64,000 nucleotides of DNA, taken from assembly GCA_021234155.1 (NCBI GenBank), contig JAJEKV010000091.1, forward strand, positions 2,303,501-2,367,500, written 5' to 3'. Below, in pieces: positions 21,950-33,765 of the stretch (position 1 is the first letter of the stretch; each line of letters starts with the position of its first letter). The notes beneath the pieces were generated by a model. That model saw only the letters and a program-made list of their open reading frames with translations. It ran no database searches and was not told the origin of the DNA. The translations under genes were made by a program, and so were the position numbers. The DNA comes from Isoetes taiwanensis (taxonomy: Eukaryota > Streptophyta > Lycopodiopsida > Isoetales > Isoetaceae).

Positions 21950-24900
21950 AGAAAAAGGCCCCCGCGTAACCTCATTCGATGGGGATGTGGTAGTTGCCGG
22001 GGACATGAATTGCATAGAGGCCATCTCGTGATGGCGTGAACATTCCATGGTGCAATGTGGTCGGAGGTCACCGGCCATAGTGCCCACCCATGTGCTTCCC
22101 ATTCCGTGAGGGAGCGATAACATTGCCGGGCCGGGGGACATTTATCGAATGGCCTCAAATCAAGTGAAATAATCGCGGAAGGAGCCCCAACTTACTCATC
22201 GGAAACGCCCGACATAACAAACCCCAACTTGCCTAGTAGTCCCTCCACAACATCATCGACTCGCATCGCCCGCCCTTCAAACAAAGAAGCGCCATTGCAG
22301 AATATGGTGAACCTTGTCGCGAATAATACCGCGGGTTGGTAAGGGTGTCTTGGTGAATAGAACTTGCATCCATGGGAAGAATGTTGACGCACTCAACGAA
22401 AGCGCTGCAAGTTACCGAGGTCGGGTGCCTACCCACATCCTTCCGATTCCATGTGATGGCGCCGACAACATTGAAGAGGCCGCGGGCACGCGTTATCGAA
22501 TGGCCCCTGCAAGATATAAAGATATCATGCCATTGATTTAGCTACCCATCATCGACCTCGAATGTAGAATCAGAGAGGCAAAGGTCGATGTCGATGCAGA
22601 TGAAGAAATTGATCCTACAAAGGATCTAGGTACACGCTTTTCCTCGCAGATAGCATCGATGATGATGAACCACCACCTAGTTTCTCAAGAACCGATCTCT
22701 TGGATAAGCATTGCCACATTCTTCATGCATGTGACCGGCGTAAATATGCAGAGGCCATAATTGTCTTCGATCCCCGTGATGCCGCTGACGATGAATTTTT
22801 AGGAGACTCAAAGGTGGGGCTCGTGGGAAAGATCCTTCCCCGCACTAATTACGAGGATCTCAAATGTCATGCTTGTGCGTAAAGGCCGCCAGAAAAATTA
22901 CCTTGTACAATGGGAAAATAGCGATGTGATGTCAGCAGATGGAAGGACTGCCTCACAACATCCGCAAGCTCGAGAAGCTAAAGAAAATGAGGATATGGAA
23001 ATAGAATCTTTGAGGACAACATTCGTGCTCAATTCAAACGAAAAAGGAAGTATACTTACACACATAGGATTCCAAGACAACCCAAGGGAAAGAGCAAAGA
23101 GGAAAGGCTATGCTCCACAACTTCAATCAATAAGTTCATGAAGACAAGTCACGCAAAAATACTTGCAAACAAGAAACTTACCAAGCATCAAGTATGTGAA
23201 TTAAGAAAAGAATTTTTATCTCAACCATACAATGCAAGGGTTACGTATTTTTTGACGGCCGAGTGTGACTTACACAGAGAAGGAGAGGACAGATAGTGCT
23301 CAAGGGGATGGAATTGCCCTGGCTGGGTGGCGATGGCTTTAGGTATCGGTCCACCAACATTTTACAATTGGAGAAACAGATTTGAAGCAAAAGCAAAGGT
23401 AGTCAACATGGTAATATCGGCTCTAAGAAGCCCGTGATCCACTACAATCGCCACCGAATGTGTGCTAGATGATTCATTCAGAGAATGCCGAAAGTATTCC
23501 CATAGGAGCAAAAAAGAGGTAGAGATGATGTAAGAGAAAATGTACGCAAGCTTCCTTCCATTCTTAATAAGAAGCTTATACATAAAGAAGTTGGAGCAAA
23601 TGTTGAAGAGCTTACAGAACAACTCAGCCTTGAACTCTTTTTATAGTATATGGAAAAAGGAATTTCCGTGATGTTAGCATTGCAAAAATACAGCCTTCTC
23701 TAAATGCAACATCCAAGGTGGTAATTAAGCAAAAGCTGAAAAACAAAAGATACAAGAGAGAGACGAAATCTTGCAATTCAACGTCGCTCATATGCTAGAG
23801 CAACGCCTTGCGAGTAAGTCAATATTGGCATTGGAGAGCATTGTCACAACGGTCTCCCGAAAATCATCTATGTATAATACATGATAAGATGGATCAAAGT
23901 TAAGACTTTAGTGCCTAGAAGTCATCATCTAGCAAAATCAGATGGAGAGGTGATCGCTTGAAGAGCAGCGCTTTGACAGAGCTTTGACTCATGGGCATGG
24001 TGGTCGTGCCTATGGTCATTTTTTCACTTGATTTATGGAAAGATGATTCAAACTTCCACATTGGTTCACTTTCTAGAATATTGCATAACTTGGAATTGGT
24101 GCAAGAGGACAAGATAGATGACTTATGTGGAAGTAAGCCCATAGATTGCAAATGGATGCAAGCAAATAAGGACATCAATCCTTTGAAGAACAAACTTGCT
24201 TCCATGGGAGAAGTATTGCCAAATACTTCAACTACAACGAATCCCGAGGTGTTCAACCCTCTTCCCCGAAATCTCTATTTGCAACTTGATAATGCAAAGG
24301 GCAAAACAAAAATAGGTATGTCTTTTCATACTTATCTTATTTGACTTGGCTTAAGGTCTTTGATGAGATCCAAGTGGGCTTTATGATGGTCGGCCACACC
24401 CATGATGATATTGATGCTTTATTTGGAAATTTTTCAACCTTGATGAGTTCGGCTTGGATGCTTTGACACTACCAGAGCTACTTTACTTGTTTAGCAATGC
24501 AATGCAAAATCCCCAATTCCATACTTTGTTGATGAAGTTCCAAATTGGAAGGATTTTGTGAAGGATTCATCCCCGATAAGGGCCAACCGGTTGGGCATAC
24601 CAACCATTGCTCTTCAAATTTAAGATGGCGTGAGATTGGCCTGTTATGCAATACAAAATGCGCCCTACACATAAAGAGTGGCTTCCAAACAGATTCTCCG
24701 TGAGTTAGAATGTGGAAAGAGGATGAACATGGTCACCAATGATACCAAGTGGTGTGCCACAAAATATTCCTCCTAGACCAACATTGAAAGATCTTCCGTG
24801 GTTGAAGGATAGCATCAACAAATACATCTCCCTATGGAAGGACATATGTAAGAATCAAGAAACTAGCTTGTTTGCAAGGCAATACACGGCAAGTGTTGAG

Positions 24901-25440
24901 TATTGGAGCCAACTTCTTATCTCTTTGGAGGATGTTGCTCGGACGCCCCTCAAAATGATGCATTTTGGCCACAAACAAGACAAGTTCCTCTAGAACAAAC
25001 AAAGATTTGTTCCGAGGTCGACGACGATTTCCTGCATTGGTCACACGACCTTTACCATCTTATTGTGGCCCGCCGATGGCCGCCCAAAGTTGCCTCTTGA
25101 AGAGTTTGATCCTCACGCATGTGACAAAGGGTATGTTTGTTCTAGTCGGACTGGAGATGATAACACCGCCACTTGGTTAGGATATGCAGGAGAATGCCGT
25201 TCTTGATCCGAATCTACATATTTTGGACATATTTTTGTATCGTGGTGGAAGCCTACCGAGGGGACTACAAAGACTCGCTTGACTAAGCGTTGCTATGCCT
25301 AATCCTTCCGATCCTTCAAGGTACGAAAATTTAGATGCCATTCATTATGCTTGGGATGCCAATGGCAAGAGGCCGAAAACAATCCAAATTCAAATATATT
25401 GTAGACATGTGGAAAGACATAGCACATTGTTCATCTTAAT
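21950..25440 (+). pseudogene. Transposase-like gene, copy 1 (DUF8039-like, HTH, DUF7869-like)
   Basis: Decayed, but its parts are in the same order as in the gene at 42453-39340. About 22070-22150 and 22430-22520 each read VPTHxLPIP, then DNI, then RMA, two DUF8039-like repeats. About 22700-22882 reads HCHILHACDRRKYAEAIIV and KCHACA. About 23310-23400 is a helix-turn-helix remnant with FYNWRNRFE-type text. About 23880 reads CIIHDKMDQS. At 24010-24260 is FSLDLWKDDSNFHIGSL and then LYLQLDNAKGKTK. About 24360-24425 reads VFDEIQVGFMMVGHTHDDID. The three acidic clusters fit an RNase-H-fold catalytic core. A short intron may follow KGKTK (GTATGT to TTAAG). Confidence 0.7.
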
Positions 25441-25595
25441 ACATGAGATCTTGTACTTGTAATACATATCTTTCATCTTAATACATAACATTACTATATT
25501 TGTGATCATATATAACCGCTACATCTTTAATATATAAATGCATACATGATTCATAGATAAGATGGTCGGAAGTGCTTATATGTTGAATGTGTGAT

Positions 25596-25826
25596 TCAAT
25601 CATCTTCGATCTCGAGTAGTGATCCCCGATATCTCATAGCTCATGCCGTGAAGCCATATCGATGGATCATAACACCTAATTGACGCAGGGCAATGAATCT
25701 CCCAAAAAAGCTTTTCTTCGGTGTAGGGATCAAGAAGAAGATGCCTATCTAGGCAACCAACAAGATCAGTGGCTCATTGAGCACTTGATCGCCGATGTGG
25801 TGAATAGAAGAAGGAAAATAATCCAT
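25596..25826 (-). pseudogene. Small element gene, copy C
   Basis: Minus-strand homologue of the gene at 38282-38524, closest to copy B at 38962. The start context CCCATGGATTATT, the caccacatcg and gcgatcaagtgctc blocks and the end tgattgaatcac are shared. Internal deletions destroy the frame. TATAAAA is at 25868-25862, 43 bp before the ATG region as in the other copies. Confidence 0.75.
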
Positions 25827-25919
25827 GGGAGACGAATGACCTCTAGCCCCTAATGGAGCTGTTTTATAGTGAAGTAAAATTATTGATGTGAATTATTGGG
25901 GTGGACTGTAGCGCCATCA

Positions 25920-26130
25920 TTGAGCGTATACAAGTATCATGTACTCGTACGGGCGTATACAAGTATCATGTACCGTTACAGGTACGATTCTATCATGTAC
26001 TCAGATTCTATACATCAACTAATATTCACTATGCTTATATTATATATATCCTTAACGGATACACAAATCATAAGTGCTTATATTATTATATCCTTAATGT
26101 GTATACATATCATCGATGATTCACTTGCCA
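25920..26130. repeat. Iteron-like repeats upstream of small gene C
   Basis: gtatacaagtatcatgtac occurs twice (about 25927 and 25955), followed by further gtac and tatcatgtac motifs and a duplicated gcttatattatatatcctta block. Comparable gtacgtgtac-rich repeats precede copies A and B at 38150-38180 and 38765-38860. Confidence 0.6.
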
Positions 26131-26224
26131 TTGTCGCTTGACTAATATAGGTGTGATTGAAATTAAAAGACGGCTTGCATAGTTAGGTACTCATGTCATT
26201 ATTATATCCTTAGCGTATACTGAT

Positions 26225-26465
26225 TCACTCATCATCAACATCAAAGCACGGATGCTATTCAGCTCATAGATCTCCCCGATCGAAGCCAATAAAGGTGGAC
26301 CTTAACACGAAGTGAGCTTCTTGCAAGCACTTCGCAGACCATCTCGCTTTGACCCAGCCATGGATCAAGTTTGATACCATTTCGTAGCATTCACACGTCA
26401 TCATTATAGCTAAGGTAGCACCGGCGGATCGGATGTTCTCTCGGACGATCGTGCAAGGAAGCCAT
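26225..26465 (-). pseudogene. Small element gene, copy D
   Basis: Minus-strand homologue of the intact gene at 38282-38524. It shares the ATGGCTTCCTTGC start, the cttgatccatggct block, ccacctttattggctt and the gatgatgagtgaatcag end. Relative to that gene it has lost several short internal blocks and is out of frame. TATAAAA is at 26507-26501. It forms a tandem pair with copy C. Confidence 0.75.
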
Positions 26466-26592
26466 GGGAGATGAATGAGCTCTACCACCGATGGAGCCGC
26501 TTTTATAGTGAAGTAAGATTATTGATGTGAATTATTGGTGTTCATTGCCTTTATAATGAGTACCATACATGTATATGATCCAATAATTTCTA

Positions 26593-26690
26593 TGTATATA
26601 CTATCAATAATTTTGGTGAGTATATACCATCAATAATTTTGGTGGGTATATACCATCAATAATTTTGGTGGGTATAAATATACATCAAAT
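26593..26690. repeat. 26-bp minisatellite, about 3.5 units
   Basis: Units of atcaataattttggtgggtatatacc repeat head to tail with few changes. It lies at the outer edge of composite element copy 1. Confidence 0.9.
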
Positions 26691-26954
26691 TGCCGAAAGT
26701 CGCAAGAACATTGGCCTCCGCCTAGCTATGACGATTCTCGTCTTGAACGCGATTCTATCACTTGCAAGATGAATCATGAGGACTTCAAGCGGTGCCGAAA
26801 GCGAGATATACCGCTTGAAGACCTCCTCACCATCTCTCAATCCTCGCCATTATCCCCGATCCCGCCGATGTTATCATCCATCTCCCCGTGGAATAGGGAG
26901 TATCAAATGTTCATGATCGAAAGGATCTCTCGAGCTATACGCTAGTTCTGATCA

Positions 26955-27300
26955 TTCAGAGTAATAGTAGAAGAATAATATTACTTGTTATCTTATTGTA
27001 ATCTGGTTGTGTTAGTATACAACAGGTCACATAACCTTTTGTAATACACATAACCGTAATATAAGTAATAGTAAAATAATAGTACTTGTTATCTTATTGT
27101 AATCTGGTTGTACTCTTATTGTTATCTTATTGTAATCTTATTGTTATCAGGTATACATAACCTTTTGTAATACACATAACCATACTATATATATTGAGGT
27201 ATACTAGTATGCAACAGGTATACATAACCTTTTGTAATACACATAACCATACTATAAGTATTGAGGTATACATAACCCTCCAAGGTATACTATATAAAAA
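26955..27300. repeat. Tandem repeats with cataaccttttgtaatacac
   Basis: The block caggtatacataacc, ttttgtaatacacataacc occurs three times (about 27023, 27149 and 27215), interleaved with repeated cttattgttatc text. It is non-coding. Confidence 0.85.
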
Positions 27301-27369
27301 TTATTCCAACTTGTCTTCAGAATTCCAACTTTAATGAAACTCTGCTTGTAAGCTATTCTCGTGATTTTA

Positions 27370-27540
27370 TTCTTAGCATGTGCCTTTACTGAAAGCATTT
27401 ATTAGAAACCGAGTTAAGCTAGATTAGATACGAACCCAATTTTTATATTCTTAGCATGTGCCTTTACTGAAAACCTTTATTAGAAGCCACCATAGTGCAA
27501 TGTAGGAGTTAAGCTAGGTTAAATACAAACCCAATAAACC
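27370..27540. repeat. Tandem duplication, ~90-bp unit
   Basis: cttagcatgtgcctttactg, then tttattagaa, then gttaagctag and caaacccaat occurs twice in a row. It is non-coding. Confidence 0.85.
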
Positions 27541-27784
27541 CTTTCTTCACCTCACCCCATTGTTTGTTCGCATCTCCTCCATGCAAGTGCCCAGATTGCT
27601 TCTACCTCCATTGGATCTTCCCTAGACTATTCACATCTTTCATACCTTTCTCTCCTCACTGCCCGATTTCCTCCCCCTTCTGGTCTTACATTCCCATGCA
27701 ACTCATCTCTACTCATAACATGTACCCAATATAACTGAAAACCATATTCAATTTAGCAAGTGACAAAGCCATATTTATGTGTTA

Positions 27785-28520
27785 TATCTGTTGTGTCCCC
27801 TATGCATCCAAATTGGGCGGGCACCCAATTTGGTGTGTGTCTCTCAAAGGTAACCCAAAATTAACTTGATATTTTATGCAAGTTTTCTCTTGCACTAGGC
27901 ATCCAAATTGGGTGGGCGCCCAATTTGATGTGTGGCAAAGAAAAACTAGGCCTTATAGAACTTAATGTTTCATGCAAGTTTTCTCTTCTACTTGGAATCA
28001 CCACACTTGCATGAATAAATTGTCTTACCATACTTACCTGCACTTACCTTCACATGCGGAGTTGGAGATGGCATGGAAAGAGCAAACTGCTAGCAAGTGC
28101 AGTGCAATTTGATAATCATAGAAAGAAGAAAAATTCCATTTAAAGCATTTGGATAGAAGTTCGTGAAGCAAAAACCAAGTTTCTGTATTCATATTTGTTT
28201 TGTCTTATGCATCTAAATTGGGCGGGCGTCCAATTTGACGTGTGTTTATCAAAAGTAGCCTACATTAACTTAATGTTCTATGCACTTGCACAAGGCTGAG
28301 CTGGTGGTGTGTGGTAAAAAAAAACTAAACCTTACATGATGTTTCATGCAAATTTTCTACTTCACTTGGAATCATGACACTTAAATAAATTGTCTTACCA
28401 TACTTACCTGCACTTATCTTCGCATGCAGAGTTGGATATGGCATGGACAAAGTAAACTGCTAGCAAGTTCAATGCAGTTTGATAATTTTTGAAAGAAGAA
28501 AGGCTCCATTTAGTGCATTC
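27785..28520. repeat. Tandem duplication of a ~390-bp unit with AAATTGGGC palindromes
   Basis: Copy 1 (27785-28160) and copy 2 (28185-28520) share taccatacttacctgcactt, ctgctagcaagt and the palindromic ~22-bp AAATTGGGC element near their starts. Palindromes lie at 27810-27831, 27905-27926 and 28215-28236. The same palindrome is in the 12791-13102 repeats. Confidence 0.85.
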
Positions 28521-28803
28521 TGATGGTCCAGGATTCATATTTGTAAATGGCAAGTTTGAGCATTTTGTGGCCAAGGATCTAAACGAGCATTGGAACTAGA
28601 GAGTGGCGAAGTCACTAAATCTAAACAAGTCAAAAGGGTTTAGATGAGTTCTGACAGGTAATGGACTAGGTGAAAGATGTTATCAATACATGTGGAAAAG
28701 AGTGTGTCTACTGATGAGAGGTCCCCACAAATTGGGCGCCCGCGTAATTGAGGCCCTAGTGTTGTCCCATGTATACATAGTTTTGTTATTTGTAACTTGC
28801 CAC

Positions 28804-29125
28804 CATGGAATAAAATAACGGCTAAGGTTAGCCAAATGGCTATTTTGTAGCAATTTTGCCAAGAAAAACGGCTAAAGTAAATGGAAAAAATGCCCGGAAA
28901 AAATGCCCAAAAAGAATAAAATTTTAGCCCAATTTTTTTGCCGCCCAAGTGAGTTTTTAGGTTGAATAGCCAAACCTTTATCTCCAGACATATCCATCAG
29001 GACATCGATTAGCTAAACCTAAGATAGAGTGGGCTTGGAAAAATGGATAGATTAGCCCGAAATTCAACACCAATATATGTTTTGCCCGGTTACACTAAAT
29101 TATAGGAGTAGTAATTTATTCCATG
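28804..29125 (+). mobile_element. hAT-like MITE (322 bp) with 8-bp TSD
   Basis: Terminal inverted repeats CATGGAATAAA and TTTATTCCATG bound a non-coding 322-bp element, flanked by the direct repeat cttgccac at 28796-28803 and 29126-29133. An 8-bp duplication and CA...TG ends fit the hAT superfamily. The internal sequence (aacggctaaggttagcc, gacatcgattagctaaacct) matches the longer copy at 43958-44661, from which this is an internal-deletion relative. Confidence 0.9.
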
Positions 29126-29357
29126 CTTGCCACAGCATGGAACCCAGTAAATTAGGTTGGCACATAATTTAAATATCAATTCCTTTATGTGGACATTTTA
29201 AAATCATAAATTTTATGAACAATTTTAATTCTTGATACTGTTCTACACCATCTTATTTTACATAGTACAGTCTATTTTCTAGTTGTTGAGGTAATTTGGG
29301 ATCTAAATGGACTTACACAAAGTCCACATATAATAAAATTGTGCTTAATATGGAAAT

Positions 29358-29645
29358 CTATAACGGAATGGGGAGACCGCTCGAGTAGATCTTGATGTCT
29401 CATTCCCGAGACAATGACATAAATGGGTAGAAGCGACTACTCATAAACATCTAGATGGTTTTGCCCAGTTGGTTAAGGGCATGTTGGTTAGGAAGGTTAC
29501 ATTTGGTATTAGAGTAGGGTTCGAGTTTGAGTCTCCATTAGGGGCACGTTGGACGGTATGGTCTTGACTTGGTCTTGGACACCATGGGATGGTGTGGTCT
29601 ATGGTCTTGTGATGCTCGAGGACGAGCATAGTTCTAGTGGGAGAG
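29358..29645 (+). mobile_element. TRIM-like LTR remnant: LTR, PBS-like, PPT-like
   Basis: A segment starting tataacgg with ctcgagtagatcttg and ataaatgggtagaag blocks is repeated after 29647, as expected for two LTRs. Just after the first copy is ttggtattagagtaggg, which resembles the usual methionine-tRNA primer-binding site. Just before the second copy is agtgggagagat, a polypurine-tract-like run following gaggacgagc. Only about 150 bp separates them and there is no gag or pol. It is either a miniature LTR element or a large internal deletion. Confidence 0.5.
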
Positions 29646-29646
29646 A

Positions 29647-29840
29647 TTGTAACGGACCCGTGGGAGACTGCTCGAGTAGATCTTGGTGTCATGTTCCCGA
29701 GACACCGGCATAAATTGGTAGAAGAAACTACTTATAGACTGCTCGAGGCGTTCCCGGGACACCGACATAAATGGGTAGAAGAAACTACTCATAAACATCT
29801 AGATGGTTTGCCAAGATGGTTAAGAGGGCAAAATTGTCTA
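29647..29840 (+). repeat. Second LTR-like repeat of the TRIM-like remnant
   Basis: Starts TGTAACGGACCCGTGGGAG and shares ctcgagtagatcttgg, ttcccgagacac and ctactcataaacatctagatgg with the first LTR at 29358. An internal duplication repeats the ttcccg-gacaccg-cataaat-ggtagaagaaact block. Confidence 0.6.
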
Positions 29841-29859
29841 GACGTTTATAAGTAGTAGA

Positions 29860-30070
29860 ATCCCTTAGCTAACTTGGCAAAACCATCTGAACGTTTATGA
29901 GTAGTCGCTTCTACCCATTTATGCCGTCCTAACCGACATGCCCTTAACCAACTGGGCAAAATCATCTATACATTTATGAGTAGTTGCTTTTATCCATTTA
30001 TGCCGGTATCTCGGGAACGCGACACCAAGATATACTCGAGCAGTCTCCCATGGGTCCATTACAAAATTAG
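29860..30070 (-). repeat. Inverted copies of the same LTR sequence
   Basis: Read on the minus strand, this repeats the LTR twice: catgggagactgctcgagta at the far end, and ctactcataaacgttcagatgg nearer the centre. With 29735-29845 it forms a large inverted repeat centred near 29855. Confidence 0.7.
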
Positions 30071-31600
30071 GCCTCAAATTTCATCGAAGATCAATTATGT
30101 ATTGCCACATGGCATATCGCTACATCTAGAATGGGAAGTGGGAAGACCATTCCATAGCTACAGGATACCGCTGGTGGTACACATATTAACTCGAACTTTA
30201 TAGGCACTCTAGTAGTTACAGTTCAAGGCTGAACAACTAAATTAATTTTTCCAAGCAAAAGATCTATGTATTGCAGAAGCTAATCCATGTTGCAAAGGAT
30301 CTATCTTTTGCAGAACCAAACTACAAATTCGGCATGTTGCGAGCCTTGTAAACACCCTTCAACTTTCGACAGATTCGTTTGGCTTGTTGCAAATCTCAGT
30401 AAGGAAAAATAGGAGCTCCAATACTCTACTAAAAAAGAAAAAACATTACAGAACTACGAAGCAAAAACAAAAGGACAAAAATGAAACGAAGAGGTACTAA
30501 CTAGAAAAGGGAGAAGTGGTAGTTCAGGTATTCTGAAACATTTCCTTGTGGTGTAGCTCTACATATCATCACCATCTGGCAAGCTTGGATCCAAAGAAAA
30601 CTGAAGAATTCCAAGCCTTGTTTCAGGGTTTTGTGTATTTCTACTTCCTGCTGCCGGTTGGGGGTTTTCTGGTGGGCATAACATCATGATGGAACATACA
30701 AGATTGATGGTGAATATGGGTTCAAAATACGGGATGACATGGTGGAATGATAAGGTTACTATGATGTGATAGATGAAGTGGCAATTTGAGCGATGACATG
30801 TAGCAATGACAAGTGGCAATATGATAGATGAAATGGCAACCATGAGCAATCACATAACTATGTCATAGTTTCTAACTTATTTTTACACTTTACATGCAAC
30901 ATTTTGTGTAGTTTCATCGCCTTTTTCTTGTCTTGAATAGCCACAAATTTGATAGATATAAATTTACTACTTAAGAAATTTTAAAAAATTTTCTTTGCAA
31001 ATATGTCGAACAAACGGCAATGCCAACGTGTTCAGCATGAAGAATGAAAAGCATAACTTTGGGCCTTAAGGGAAAACATACATTTGTAACAATAAAGAGG
31101 ATCTATTTGAACCATGTTATGAAAGTAAGAAGATGGGTCCCAAATCCTAGTGGGGAATAAATAGTGATGGGCAGCCAAATAATTCCCCTCACTTCCAATT
31201 TGTTTGAGCCCAAGGATGGAACCGTTGGATATGTGTATAGACCAAGTAACTTTGGCATTTTTGAGTTGGATGGGGGGACCATAGCCTAGAGAGAAGTGGT
31301 CCACGGTGCAGTAGGATGTTGACATACATTATTCATGCACATGAGGTAGGAGGAGACCAACAAGAGTCAAGTGCAACTATGCTAGAGTATTATAAAAAAT
31401 TAGGGATGTACTGGACGGGGCTATAATGATAGGAGGAAAGGAAGCTAGAATTTAATATGCAAGCTGTGAATAAATCAACTTGCTTTGGAAAGAAGGAAGC
31501 AACACAACCAAAAGCCTCTAGATGCGTGCCAAGGTTCCATGCTCTTTGTGGCACAGGTGAGGCAAGAAAACAGAAAGCAAATTTGCAGCAGGTTAATAGA
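30071..31600. other. Intergenic DNA upstream of GRF
   Basis: No supported gene. It contains a degenerate gatgaagtggca/gacatg repeat at 30690-30850. Short open frames at 30559-30849 and 31032-31325 have no recognised features. Confidence 0.5.
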
Positions 31601-33765
31601 AAAGGACGGATCAACGGGCATTGATTAGTGGAAGAATAGGAGAAAACCGGGATTGGAGGGCTTGGCAAAGGTAAGGTCGGATAGTAAAAGGGAAGAGGAA
31701 GGGGCACACACAAAGATGGTGATGGCAGTGCAGAGCAACAGAGGAGAGGCCACTATCCTAGAAACACACACACTCAAAGGCATAATTAGCATGTGCCAGG
31801 AGGCAAGGAAAGGGAAGGGCAGAAATGGGTTGGAGGCTAAAAGCCAAAGGGACTTGGACTCTGGAGCAGCAGGGCAGGCTCAGGCTGCCCTTACACTGCA
31901 GGCTTTGTCCACATTGTACTTAAAGGCAAGGAGAATAGACCTTCAAGAATAGACCCAAATGCCCTTTCCTGTTGACCATTGGAGCGGTGGCAGGGCTTGG
32001 CTAACGAGGTTTTCTTTGGCGAGTAAGAGTAAGTTAAGTTGTTTAGCAGAGAAGAGGAGGCAGCCTTTTGGATGTGGGTTCTTTGTGAGTGCTGCTAGAT
32101 TTTGATGCTGTGCTGTGGGGCACTAACAAGACCCCACAACCGACTCACGTGGTGTTTCTGTGCCTGGTCTGGAGGAGGCATCCCATGGTCCCTTCTACAA
32201 CAGTACTACAAATAGCTGCTGCCATAACTCTGTTTGAGTCACCTTAGCTAAGCCAAAAGGACTCCAAATGTTGTTGGCTATAGCCAGCTCCTGAGCCTTT
32301 AAACAGTCCAGTCATTAATCTGTTTTTATCTTCAAAACCCCTCATCCCTGCCTGATGCTGCCAATTCCAGTCCTTTTCCTGCAAGCCTAGTTGATGCAAT
32401 ACTCTCGTGTCTGAGAGGAGGCCAGTGAAGGCAAGTGCCCAATATATAATGTGTTTTACAGATATGCGTGTGTCTCTGTGTATTGTTGATAGCAGGATAT
32501 ATTCACCTTTGTTTTCTTGCAGCAGGTGTTCATGTGCCATTATGGATGTCCACCAGCTGCCCCCCCTGCTTGCCTGCAACCTCTGCCACGTCTAGGCTGT
32601 CCATCCATGCCAGACACACCACCTTCTTCTTCCTCCTCCTCCTCTTCTGCCATCATCCCCCTCTCCTTCCTTCGTACCAGAGCAACTGCAATGACCAACG
32701 GTCTGTGTCTGTGCCTCTGTCTCTCCAATCCTTCTTACTTACTTACTTGGCCAGAAAAGAAATCTCCTTAGCAGGAGGAAGGGAGGGCCAAGAGCTTTCT
32801 TTTCGCATCCATTTCTCCGTCGCCCATGCATGCACATTTAGCAGAATGTGCTGCAGCAGCGGCAGAATCAGCAGTGGTAGCTCTTCCTTCTTGGCACTGC
32901 AAAAAAAAATAGTGTTGATGATGGTGGATGTGGAGGTGGTGGTGGTGGTCTAGCTCTAGGCCTACTAGCATTAGCATTAGCAGCTGTATCTTGTCAGAGA
33001 ATGATCTTCTGCCATAACCCCATCTCGCATTTGGATCTCTCCTTTGGCCGGATGCCCCGTCTGCAAGTCCGACCCCGTTTCTGTTCCTCCCTCCCACAGC
33101 TCTCTTGAATGCTCGCTTTTTGCATAACTTGTTCATCTTGTTAGATTACCTTTGGTCCACATTGCTCTCTGTCTTCAGGCCTGCCGCGCCAGTGTAAAGT
33201 CGGGTCAAGTGTCTGGACCTTGGATCTGTGCTTCTTCTGTCCAAAGCGTTCGGATTCCGGCTTATACTTGCAATATGACAGGTATGGGCTGCATTATCTG
33301 CGATCCATATATTTGAGCCCATCATTCAGATCTGCACTAACAGCACCGCAACGCAGAGGTAAAAGAAGAAGAAGAAGAAGCAGAAGCAGAAGTAATAGAA
33401 GGAGGGCTCCGCAGCATCAACAGCAAAGAAAAGCATCTTCTTTTACGGCGATGGCATCCCTTCGCTTCAGTTATTGCCTTGACCTGCACAAGGCAAGGTT
33501 GAATCCAAACATTTGTTGGGTAGCACTAGCAGCCTATCTTTAAAATAAAACTGGTACAGTTGTTACGAAGCCTTCCGCTTCTTCCGTAGGCACTAGTAGA
33601 AGCCAAATGCAGCTGCTGCTGCAGCCAGGGTTACGGAATTGTGCAATCATGCTCTTTTAACACCATCTCTTTATCTTGTATGCTATAGCCGCAGAGGGCC
33701 CAATCCCATAAAATATAGCACTTGGGTTTTTTATACAGGTTCAGTTTTAGGCTTTAAAGTTTGTC
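31601..33765 (+). promoter_or_regulatory. Probable GRF promoter and 5' leader, with a candidate leader intron
   Basis: The 2 kb before the GRF start codon is less AT-rich and carries pyrimidine and GAA microsatellites (about 32620-32650 and 33364-33400), as in many plant 5' leaders. A donor-like ACAG|GTATGG at 33281/33282 and an acceptor-like TATACAG at 33732-33738 would define a 457-bp leader intron ending shortly before the ATG. No TATA box or transcription start could be assigned. Open frames here (32468-32953, 32768-33136) are translations of low-complexity sequence. Confidence 0.4.

Larger units (their letters stand above)
16440..26700. mobile_element. Composite multi-gene element, copy 1 (decayed)
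   Basis: A unit of at least 10 kb with three gene modules in a fixed order. A minus-strand gene (19800 to 16500) has an N-terminal unknown domain, a ParB-like domain and a methyltransferase-like region. A plus-strand transposase-like gene (21950-25440) is DUF8039-like and DUF7869-like. Two tandem minus-strand small genes lie at 25596-26465. The same modules in inverted order occur at 38120-45983. All copy 1 genes are broken by many small deletions. The termini are not resolved. Confidence 0.65.

Noticed and set aside
32468-33136. Open frames of 84-161 codons upstream of GRF
   Set aside because: Composed of translated pyrimidine, GAA and other microsatellites. Better explained as GRF leader sequence.
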